Shown: positions 1 through 5,550 of the stretch, piece by piece
How the letters are laid out: every line of letters begins with the position of its first letter
How positions within the stretch are numbered: position 1 is the first letter of the stretch
Assembly: GCA_002763085.1 (NCBI GenBank)
Contig: PFCY01000076.1
Location: 1-5,632, forward strand
Origin: Candidatus Pacearchaeota archaeon CG10_big_fil_rev_8_21_14_0_10_32_14
GTDB lineage: Archaea; Nanobdellota; Nanobdellia; Pacearchaeales; GW2011-AR1
Direction: 5' to 3'
Length of the DNA stretch: 5,632 nt
The notes under the pieces: generated by a model
Databases searched by the model: none
What the model saw: only the letters and a program-made list of their open reading frames with translations
What the model was told of the DNA's origin: nothing
Position numbers and translations under genes: made by a program

Positions 1-182
1 TTTCAAGTCTTCATAAATAAGATAATAAACTCTCCATTTTTCATATCTTTTTTCCCTAAACCATTTTACGTTAAGTGGATCTCCGACATATGGGTTTTGT
101 CTACTTGTTTCATATAATTATCTGAGAAAAAACTTATTTTTTCACTAAAAATCGGTGTTCTAAACCCTGCATAATTTCTCAT
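1..182 (-). pseudogene. RelE/ParE-like toxin gene, apparently frameshifted, cut by the left window edge
   Basis: A minus-strand ATG at 182-180 opens a frame (MRNYAGFRTP...) that stops at 66-68. The -1 frame is open over 117-1 with no ATG and continues off the window. It encodes NPYVGDPL, then WFREKR, then KWRVYYLIYEDLK, which looks like the second half of the compact RelE/ParE-type toxins common in archaea. Shifting frame at the AAAA run at 87-90 joins the halves as ...MKQVDK-NPYVGDPL..., as expected if one A was lost. Family members usually have about 30-40 residues before the NP-x-VG motif; this joined version has 29, so it may also be slightly shortened. RelE toxins cleave mRNA on the ribosome, while ParE toxins poison gyrase; the sequence does not separate these. 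No antitoxin gene is visible inside the window. The family call is by recognition and moderately sure. A sequencing error at the A-run is a real alternative to true decay. Confidence 0.6.
126..143. terminator. A/T palindrome, possible weak terminator
   Basis: A perfect palindrome of 7-base arms (GAAAAAA / TTTTTTC) around a 4-base loop lies about 75-95 bases past the gyrA stop, inside the broken toxin frame. Transcribed from the minus strand it gives an A-rich arm followed by six U. That could act as an archaeal U-tract terminator for the gyrase operon. The stem has a single G-C pair and the arms double as S-E-K and F-F-S codons, so coincidence is quite possible. Confidence 0.2.
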
Positions 183-203
183 GTGATTAAATATTATAAT
201 AAA

Positions 204-211
204 TTTATAAA
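204..211 (-). promoter_or_regulatory. Possible TATA box for the RelE-like gene
   Basis: The octamer TTTATAAA lies in the 37-base gap after gyrA. Its centre is about 25-26 bases upstream of the ATG at 182. That is the usual archaeal TATA-to-transcription-start distance, so the transcript could start at or next to the ATG and be leaderless. No Shine-Dalgarno site precedes this ATG, which agrees. In AT-rich DNA such a match may arise by chance. Confidence 0.35.
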
Positions 212-219
212 TCTAATTC

Positions 220-2763
220 CTAATCCTCTTTCTTAACATAATTAGGAGATGCTTCATCATCAGCCTCTTGGAATTTAGCCAAGTCTGTAACATAATCTCC
301 TGCTTGAAGTTTCACAATTCTCACTCCCTGCGCGTTTCTTCCCATAACTCTTATATTATCAAGCGAAGTTCTCATAACTATTCCTTTTCCTGTTGTTATA
401 ATAATACTATCAGTGTCATTAATTGATACTGTTGTCACAACGTCACCAGTTTTATCAGAAGTCTTCAAATTAATAACTCCTTTTCCAGCACGAGCAGTTT
501 TTCTATAATCACTTACCGATGTTCTCTTTCCGTACCCATTTTTAGTGATTGTCACAATAGCTTCAGTTCGCAGAATTTCCATACTTACAACTTCGTCATC
601 TTTATCAAGTTTAATTCCCGTCACGCCGTAGGACGCTCTTCCCATGTTTCGAACTTCAGTTTCATTGAATCGAATTGCCTGACCAAGCTTCGAAGCTAAA
701 AGAATTTCTTGTCCTTTAGAAACAATTTCAACACCAATTAATGAATCTGAATTATCATTAGGTAAACTTATTGATCGCACACCGCTTGCACGCGGTTTCG
801 CAAAATTTGAAAGCGCAATTTTCTTAACTATTCCTTTTTTTGTCGCCATAAACAAATGATCATCAAACTTTTTTATAGAAATAACACTCGTCACATTTTC
901 ATCTTTCAAAGATAACATATTAACAACTGCTTTTCCTTTACTATATCTTTCAGCTTCAGGAATTTCATGAGCTTTAAGCCAGTAAACTCTTCCTCTCGAC
1001 GTGAAAAACATCAAATAATCGTGAGTCGAACAAGTGATTAGCTGTTTAACAAAATCTCCAGTTGAAAGTTCACTACCAATAACTCCTTTTCCGCCTCGCT
1101 TCTGTTCTTTGTATGTCTTAGTGTCCATTCGCTTGCAATAACCTTTATCAGTGATTGTAACAACTACTTCTTTCTTTTGAACAAGATCTTTTTCAGAAAT
1201 TTCTGCAACTCTTTGTAAAACGTAAGTTCGTCTATTATCGCCGTATTTTCTTTTAATTTCATTTACTTCTTTTGTAATAATTTTTAATATTTCATTAACA
1301 TCCGCAAGTATTGCCTCAAATTCTTTTATACTTTCTTTTAATTCTTTTTCTTCGGTTTTTAATTTATCTAATTCTAAAGATGTCAATTGTTGAAGTTTTG
1401 TATCGAGAACTGCTTGTGCCTGTCTTTTTGTAAATTTGAATTTTGCGACAAGATTTTCATTAGCTTCTGTTGCGCCGCGAGATTTTTTTATCACGATTAT
1501 GACTTCGTCAATTTGCTTTAGTGCAATAAGAAGACCCTCGACAATCTCAAGTCTTTCTTTGGCTTTCTTGAGCATGAATTTAGTTCTATTTGTGATAATT
1601 TTCTTTCTATATTTTACATATTCTTCTAAGATTTGTTTTAAAGTTAAGACCTTCGGCTGATTATCAACTAAAGCAAGAATATTTGCGTTATATGAATCTT
1701 GAAGTCTTGTAAATTTGTAAAGCGCATTTATCAAAAATTTAGAATTTGCTCCTTTTCTAAGTTCAAGAACAATTCTGATCTTACCTTTATTTGATTCATC
1801 TCTCAAATCTGAAATATCTTTTATCTTTTTATCAGAAACCATTTTTGCAATCTGCGTTATCAAATCACTTTTATTAACCATATAGGGAATTTCAGTGATC
1901 ACAATCATCTCTTTATTTTTTGTAGATTCAGTTGTGACTTTACCTCTCATGATCAAACGCCCGCGTCCAGTGCTATAAAGTTCTTTCATATCCCCAGAAA
2001 CATACCCCCCCGTCGGGAAATCAGGTCCGGTAACAATTTCTATAAGTTTATCAACAGTTATATCATTATTTTTTATATAAGCCGTTATCGCATCACAAAT
2101 TTCAGTTATATTATGTGGAGGAATATTTGTAGCCATACCGACTGCAATTCCAGTTGCTCCATTAAGTAAAAGATTAGGAAGTTTTCCAGGCATAAGGGTT
2201 GGCTCTTTAGTTGAATTATCAAAATTTGGAATATAATTTACTGTATCTTTTTCTAAGTCTTCCATCAATTCCATTGAAATCGGCATTATTCTCGCTTCAG
2301 TATATCTGTACGCCGCCGGCGGATCTCCGTCGACACTACCAAAATTTCCTTGACCATAAACAAGAGGATATCTTAAAGAGAAATCTTGCGCCATTCTTAC
2401 AAGCGCATCATAAACTGCAGTGTCGCCGTGAGGATGGAATTTACCTATAACATCTCCGACGATTCTCGCTGATTTTTTTGTCTGCGTTCCTGGCTTAACT
2501 CCCATTTGATGCATTGAATATAAAATTCTTCTCTGAACAGGTTTAAGTCCGTCTTCTACACTTGGCAGAGCTCTAGAAACAATGACACTCATTGCATAAT
2601 CTAAATATGCCTTTCTCATCTCTCCAGAAATTTCAGTATTAATAACTCCCTTTTCATTCATAGCTTCGCTGATTTTTTCTTCTTCAGCAAGTTTAACTTT
2701 ATCTACTGGCTTATCTTCAACAATTTCTTCTGTCTCTTCATCTTCGTTATCGTCTTTAGTCAT
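220..2763 (-). CDS. gyrA: DNA gyrase subunit A
   Basis: This is the DNA-breaking and rejoining subunit of gyrase (847 aa), which pairs with GyrB to introduce negative supercoils. Residues 1 to about 40 form an acidic extension; E. coli GyrA numbering is offset by 32. The winged-helix catalytic region carries IGKFHPHGDTAVYD (106-119) and AAYRYTE (150-156), with Arg153 and catalytic Tyr154. GATGIAVGMATNIPPHN (202-218) contains Ile206, matching the DNA-bending isoleucine 174. A charged helical tower and exit gate cover about 370-500. From about 530 the C-terminal beta-pinwheel begins, with the GyrA box QKRGGKG at 554-560 (canonical QRRGGKG) and a degenerate repeat ARAGKG at 757-762. The box argues for gyrase rather than topoisomerase IV ParC. 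At the quinolone positions, Thr115 replaces E. coli Ser83, and Asp119 matches Asp87. The start is fixed by a strong Shine-Dalgarno site. The gene overlaps the preceding 78-aa gene by 8 bases. The protein ends at a TAG after a short charged tail. Confidence 0.97.
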   Translation of the reverse strand: MTKDDNEDEETEEIVEDKPVDKVKLAEEEKISEAMNEKGVINTEISGEMRKAYLDYAMSVIVSRALPSVEDGLKPVQRRILYSMHQMGVKPGTQTKKSARIVGDVIGKFHPHGDTAVYDALVRMAQDFSLRYPLVYGQGNFGSVDGDPPAAYRYTEARIMPISMELMEDLEKDTVNYIPNFDNSTKEPTLMPGKLPNLLLNGATGIAVGMATNIPPHNITEICDAITAYIKNNDITVDKLIEIVTGPDFPTGGYVSGDMKELYSTGRGRLIMRGKVTTESTKNKEMIVITEIPYMVNKSDLITQIAKMVSDKKIKDISDLRDESNKGKIRIVLELRKGANSKFLINALYKFTRLQDSYNANILALVDNQPKVLTLKQILEEYVKYRKKIITNRTKFMLKKAKERLEIVEGLLIALKQIDEVIIVIKKSRGATEANENLVAKFKFTKRQAQAVLDTKLQQLTSLELDKLKTEEKELKESIKEFEAILADVNEILKIITKEVNEIKRKYGDNRRTYVLQRVAEISEKDLVQKKEVVVTITDKGYCKRMDTKTYKEQKRGGKGVIGSELSTGDFVKQLITCSTHDYLMFFTSRGRVYWLKAHEIPEAERYSKGKAVVNMLSLKDENVTSVISIKKFDDHLFMATKKGIVKKIALSNFAKPRASGVRSISLPNDNSDSLIGVEIVSKGQEILLASKLGQAIRFNETEVRNMGRASYGVTGIKLDKDDEVVSMEILRTEAIVTITKNGYGKRTSVSDYRKTARAGKGVINLKTSDKTGDVVTTVSINDTDSIIITTGKGIVMRTSLDNIRVMGRNAQGVRIVKLQAGDYVTDLAKFQEADDEASPNYVKKED

Positions 2764-2992
2764 CTTCTAACTCCTCCCCCTTCAACTCTTCATCCTCTTT
2801 TGGATTATCTTTTGTTTCATCTTCAACATATTCAATATGATTTATCTGTAGTTCGTTATCTTCATCAATCTCAAAACTTACTTGCTTTTTTGTTTTTTTC
2901 AGATGATTTAGCTTTTCAATTAAGTCGTCTATCTCTTCATCGTTTACCGTAAAATTCCAAACTTGGATCTCTTGTAATTCTTCTTCTTCCAT
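2756..2992 (-). CDS. Small highly acidic protein of unknown function, between gyrB and gyrA
   Basis: This 78-aa protein has 30 Asp/Glu against 8 Lys, and no Arg or Cys. Residues about 9-54 look folded: a short strand (IQVWNFTV), a helix (DEEIDDLIEKLNHLKK) and two strands (QVSFEIDED, ELQINHIEYV). The last 24 residues are a charged, probably disordered tail. No signal peptide or membrane segment is seen. Its ATG overlaps the previous stop by one base (TAATG), and its last codons overlap gyrA by 8 bases, so translation is probably coupled on both sides. The weak purine stretch upstream (AGAAAAGAG) is not a convincing Shine-Dalgarno site. I faintly recognise this layout from DPANN hypothetical proteins but cannot name a family. 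The acidity would fit a protein that binds a basic partner or mimics DNA, but that is inference only. Confidence 0.85.
   Translation of the reverse strand: MEEEELQEIQVWNFTVNDEEIDDLIEKLNHLKKTKKQVSFEIDEDNELQINHIEYVEDETKDNPKEDEELKGEELEDD
2771..2777 (-). promoter_or_regulatory. Strong Shine-Dalgarno site of gyrA
   Basis: GGAGGAG is followed by a 7-base spacer and the ATG at 2763. It lies inside the last codons (Gly-Glu-Glu) of the upstream 78-aa gene. It fixes Met1 as the gyrA start, so the acidic N-terminal extension is translated, rather than starting at a later Met such as Met35. It would also let ribosomes load on gyrA independently of the small genes. Confidence 0.85.
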
Positions 2993-3339
2993 TATTTTTT
3001 CTCTTTTCTATCGACGTAGGCCATAAATTCGTCTTCATTTAATTCTTTCTCGTCGATGTTTCGTCCTTCCCATTTACATTTATGGCACTCCCAATCTCCA
3101 GAGTTTTTCCCTTCTTCTCCAGTCAAAACAACCACGACTTCGTCGCTCTTGCACTTTGGACAAATTTTTATTTTATACGTCTTTTCTTTTTTACTTGAAG
3201 ATTTATCCTTCTTACTGTTTTCTTTGGCTCCATTTTTAGGTTTAGCTGCTTTTTCACTTTTGATTCCTTTTGCTTTCTTCCAAGCAGTAGGAGAATCATA
3301 TCCTTCAAGGATCCATTCTGGCGTATTTATTTTTCCCAT
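2992..3339 (-). CDS. Zinc-ribbon protein with conserved-looking N-terminal motif and lysine-rich linker
   Basis: The 115-aa protein has three parts. Residues 5-25 (NTPEWILEGYDSPTAWKKAKG) form a compact aromatic motif that may be a short binding element. Residues 21-58 hold about 16 lysines plus serines and look disordered. Residues 58-91 form a four-cysteine zinc ribbon, CPKC at 60-63 and CHKC at 85-88, with GDWECHKCKWEG resembling the second half of TFIIS/RpoM-like ribbons. A short acidic and basic helix ends the protein. Zinc ribbons of this kind bind nucleic acid or protein; no catalytic residues are seen. It starts one base after the preceding stop and ends in a TAATG overlap with the acidic gene, with no Shine-Dalgarno site upstream (only an A/T stretch), so it depends on coupled translation. 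The lysine-rich linker suggests contact with DNA or RNA, or with the acidic neighbour. Its exact function is unknown. Confidence 0.87.
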   Translation of the reverse strand: MGKINTPEWILEGYDSPTAWKKAKGIKSEKAAKPKNGAKENSKKDKSSSKKEKTYKIKICPKCKSDEVVVVLTGEEGKNSGDWECHKCKWEGRNIDEKELNEDEFMAYVDRKEKK

Positions 3340-3340
3340 T

Positions 3341-3583
3341 TTATTTTTTTATTAATTTATTATCTACTAATTTATTTTTATTAGGATAACAACATAAAAC
3401 ATTATCTAAATATTCTACCCCGCAAAAATAAGGGCATATAGAAACATTTTTCACTGCACATTTATGAGTATTAGCACTATCAGCTTCATTCCAGGGGCAT
3501 TTCATTAGATTCCAAGATGTTTTATCTTGAGACATTAAATCAATATCTATATTTGCTCCATCAAGTTTTTTTATTTCTACCAT
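3341..3583 (-). CDS. Small six-cysteine protein of unknown function, directly after gyrB
   Basis: This 80-aa protein has a short N-terminal part (about 1-24), then a dense Cys region with Cys29, Cys42, Cys50, Cys54, Cys64 and Cys65 plus His40. Local motifs are MKCPWNEAD, HKCAVKN, SICPYFCG and NVLCCYP. It ends in a basic tail. The spacing (CPW-x10-HKC-x7-C-x3-C-x9-CC) does not match a classic zinc finger or a 4Fe-4S ferredoxin. It could bind zinc or an iron-sulfur cluster, or form disulfides, but there is no signal peptide, which makes an extracytoplasmic disulfide protein less likely. The pattern resembles small Cys-rich hypothetical proteins I associate with DPANN archaea. Its ATG shares one base with the gyrB stop (TAATG), so it is very likely translated by ribosomes finishing gyrB. 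The only AAGGAGG upstream is 16 bases away, too far for normal use. Confidence 0.85.
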   Translation of the reverse strand: MVEIKKLDGANIDIDLMSQDKTSWNLMKCPWNEADSANTHKCAVKNVSICPYFCGVEYLDNVLCCYPNKNKLVDNKLIKK

Positions 3584-5493
3584 TATATATCTAAATTTGC
3601 CTCCTTAGCGTTTTCTGCGATGAAATCTTTTCTACCTTGAACATCATCTCCCATTAGCATACTGAACGTCTGATCGGCTTCCACAGCATCCTCTACATAA
3701 ACCTTCTTTATTTTTCTAGTTTTCGGATTCATTGTAGTGTCCCAAAGTTGATCAAGTGACATCTCTCCTAGACCTTTAAATCGATTGACGACAACGTTAC
3801 CGCCGAGCTTATCAACAAGTTTTTTGAGTTCTGCCTCGCTGTGAACATAATGATCTTTATTTTTTCTTACCTTGAACAATGGAGGAACGGCCGCATAAAT
3901 ATTGCCATTATCAATTAATTGTGGCATATATCTAAAAAAGAAAGTCAGTAAAAGAGTCTTGATATGTTCTCCATCAACGTCTGCATCAGTCATGATTATG
4001 ATTTTATTATATCTAAGTTTTGTCGCATCAAAGCTTTCTCCAACTCCAGTTCCAATTGCAGTTATCAAATTAGTGATCTCTTCGCTACCTAAAGCCTTCG
4101 TCGGATTCGCTTTCTCAATATTTAGGATTTTACCTTTCAAAGGAAGTATTGCCTGAATCTCTTTATTTCGTGCTTGCTTTGCTGAACCACCCGCGCTTTC
4201 TCCCTCAACGATATATAATTCTGAGTCTTCGTTTTTCTTTGATGAACAGTCAGCAAGTTTTCCAGGCAGACCTCCAAGTGAAAAAGCGCTTTTTCTTCTC
4301 ACAAGTTCCTTAGCTTTCTTTGCAGCAAGTCTTGCTCTCGCAGCTTCCATAGCTTTATCTGCAATTTTTTTAGCAACGGCTGGATTTTCTTCAAAGTATT
4401 CTGCAAGTGCAGCAGTAACCATCGAATCAACTTGACCTTTAATTTCAGAATTTCCAAGTTTTGTTTTTGTTTGTCCCTCAAACTGCGGATTCGGAATTTT
4501 CAAACTAATAATTACTGTAAGGCCCTCTCTAACATCATCTCCCGACAAAGAAGAATCACCATTTTTACTCGGTTTAAGAATATTTTTTTTCTTAGCATAA
4601 TCATTTATTACTCTTGTTAATGCTGTTTTAAAACCAGCGACATGCGTTCCTCCCTCAACAGTATTTATTGTATTGACAAAACCAAAAATATTTTCGTTAT
4701 ATGAACTGTTATATTGAACTGCAACTTCTATAGAAGTCCCGCTCTCTTTATCTTCTCTTTTGAAATAAACCGGCTTGTGAATGATCTCTTTACTTCCGTT
4801 GATCCATTTTACAAACTCAACTAATCCTCCATGATATTGAAAAATTTCTTTTTTATCTTTTATTTCATCAACAAGATTTATTTTTAACCCTGCGTTCAGA
4901 AAAGCAATTTCTCTAAGTCGCGTCTCTAAAATTTTGTAATCAAAAGTTAAAGTCGAAAATATTTCTTCATCAGGGAAAAATGTGACTGTCGTTCCAGTTT
5001 CATCTTTATCTTTAGTTTTTCCGATCGTTTTAAGTTTTGTTTGGGTTATACCCCGAGAGAATTCCATACTGTAAATATTCCCATCTCTTTTTATCTCAAC
5101 TATAAGTTTTTTAGAGAGTGCATTTACGCATGAAATTCCTACTCCATGAAGACCGCCAGAAATCATATAAGATTTTTTATCAAATTTTCCACCAGCATGT
5201 AATCTTGTTAAAGCAACTTCAACCGCCGGAATTTTTAATATTGGGTGTGGTTCGACAGGAATTCCTCTTCCATCATCCTCAACACTGCAAGAACCATCTT
5301 TTTTTATTGTGATTGTAATATTTTTGCAATATCCCGCAAGTGCTTCGTCAACAGAATTATCAACAGCTTCGTAAACTAAATGATGCAGACCGTCTTTTCC
5401 AGTCGATCCTATATACATCGCAGGCCTTTTTCGCACTCCTTCTAGGCCTTCTAAAACCTTAATTGATTCAGCTCCGTAATCTTTTGCAGACAT
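3583..5493 (-). CDS. gyrB: DNA gyrase subunit B
   Basis: This is the ATPase subunit of gyrase (636 aa), with the compact length of forms lacking the roughly 165-aa insert of E. coli GyrB. The GHKL ATPase domain (about 1-220) has EAVDNSVDEALAG with catalytic Glu42 and Mg-binding Asn46, EDDGRGIP with Asp73, and the ATP lid region HAGGKFDKKSYMISGGLHGVG (99-119, Lys103). The transducer domain (about 220-390) carries QTKTKLGN with the ATP-contacting Lys343. The TOPRIM domain starts near 424 with YIVEGESAGGSAKQ (Glu430) and has MTDADVDGEHI (Asp503, Asp505) for Mg binding. The tail has RFKGLGEM (571-578) and LWDTTMNP (583-590), typical of GyrB/ParE; GyrB rather than ParE is supported by the linked gyrA with its GyrA box. 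No signature residue is missing. It is the first gene of the gyrase operon and overlaps the next start by one base. Start choice: Met1 follows an AAGGAG site and matches the usual GyrB N-terminus. Confidence 0.97.
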   Translation of the reverse strand: MSAKDYGAESIKVLEGLEGVRKRPAMYIGSTGKDGLHHLVYEAVDNSVDEALAGYCKNITITIKKDGSCSVEDDGRGIPVEPHPILKIPAVEVALTRLHAGGKFDKKSYMISGGLHGVGISCVNALSKKLIVEIKRDGNIYSMEFSRGITQTKLKTIGKTKDKDETGTTVTFFPDEEIFSTLTFDYKILETRLREIAFLNAGLKINLVDEIKDKKEIFQYHGGLVEFVKWINGSKEIIHKPVYFKREDKESGTSIEVAVQYNSSYNENIFGFVNTINTVEGGTHVAGFKTALTRVINDYAKKKNILKPSKNGDSSLSGDDVREGLTVIISLKIPNPQFEGQTKTKLGNSEIKGQVDSMVTAALAEYFEENPAVAKKIADKAMEAARARLAAKKAKELVRRKSAFSLGGLPGKLADCSSKKNEDSELYIVEGESAGGSAKQARNKEIQAILPLKGKILNIEKANPTKALGSEEITNLITAIGTGVGESFDATKLRYNKIIIMTDADVDGEHIKTLLLTFFFRYMPQLIDNGNIYAAVPPLFKVRKNKDHYVHSEAELKKLVDKLGGNVVVNRFKGLGEMSLDQLWDTTMNPKTRKIKKVYVEDAVEADQTFSMLMGDDVQGRKDFIAENAKEANLDI

Positions 5494-5497
5494 TTTA

Positions 5498-5503
5498 CTC
5501 CTT
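5498..5503 (-). promoter_or_regulatory. Shine-Dalgarno site of gyrB
   Basis: AAGGAG stands 4 bases before the ATG at 5493. The spacing is slightly short but the match is strong. It supports this ATG as the start, and with the gyrA site it contrasts with the absence of such sites for the three small genes between them. Confidence 0.75.
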
Positions 5504-5522
5504 ATTTTTTATGTTAATTAGC

Positions 5523-5538
5523 GTCGAGAAAGTTCGAC
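5523..5538. repeat. Short inverted repeat in the gyrB leader
   Basis: GTCGA and TCGAC form a perfect 5-base inverted repeat around a 6-base centre (GAAAGT on the plus strand), 30 bases upstream of the gyrB ATG. It sits between the TATA-like box and the Shine-Dalgarno site and is GC-richer than its surroundings. It could be an operator for a dimeric regulator near the transcription start, or a small RNA hairpin. The size is near what chance can give. Confidence 0.35.
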
Positions 5539-5539
5539 A

Positions 5540-5550
5540 TTAATATAAAA
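5540..5550 (-). promoter_or_regulatory. Possible TATA box of the gyrase operon
   Basis: TTTTATATTAA preceded by an A-run lies 47-57 bases upstream of the gyrB ATG. With archaeal spacing, transcription would start near 5520, giving a leader of about 27 bases that keeps the AAGGAG site. It overlaps the last codons of the upstream gene. A second AT-rich candidate, GTTTAAAAAC, lies about 20 bases further upstream. If the upstream gene is cotranscribed with gyrB, no promoter is needed here. Confidence 0.35.

Noticed and set aside
66..182. A separate 38-aa gene in the upstream frame
   Set aside because: The joined reading across the A-run gives a better match to a known toxin type than the short frame alone.
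1436..1660. Plus-strand open frame inside gyrA, and similar plus-strand frames at 2211-2450, 3056-3355, 3902-4156, 4432-4620 and 5118-5312
   Set aside because: They lie opposite well-supported genes, and their translations are low-complexity Phe/Leu/Ser or His-rich with no family features.
220..2763. Topoisomerase IV ParC instead of GyrA
   Set aside because: The intact-looking GyrA box QKRGGKG and a full-length pinwheel favour gyrase.
3600..3606. AAGGAGG as the Shine-Dalgarno site of the 80-aa gene
   Set aside because: It is 16 bases from the ATG, and it is explained by the gyrB codons for Ala-Lys-Glu-Ala.
4299..4481. Minus-strand 60-aa Lys/Leu-rich frame inside gyrB
   Set aside because: It is a frame-shifted shadow of the conserved GyrB helix region and has no start signal of its own.
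5523..5538. Intrinsic terminator for the gene upstream of gyrB
   Set aside because: The stem is only 5 bases, and no U-run follows it directly in the minus-strand transcript.
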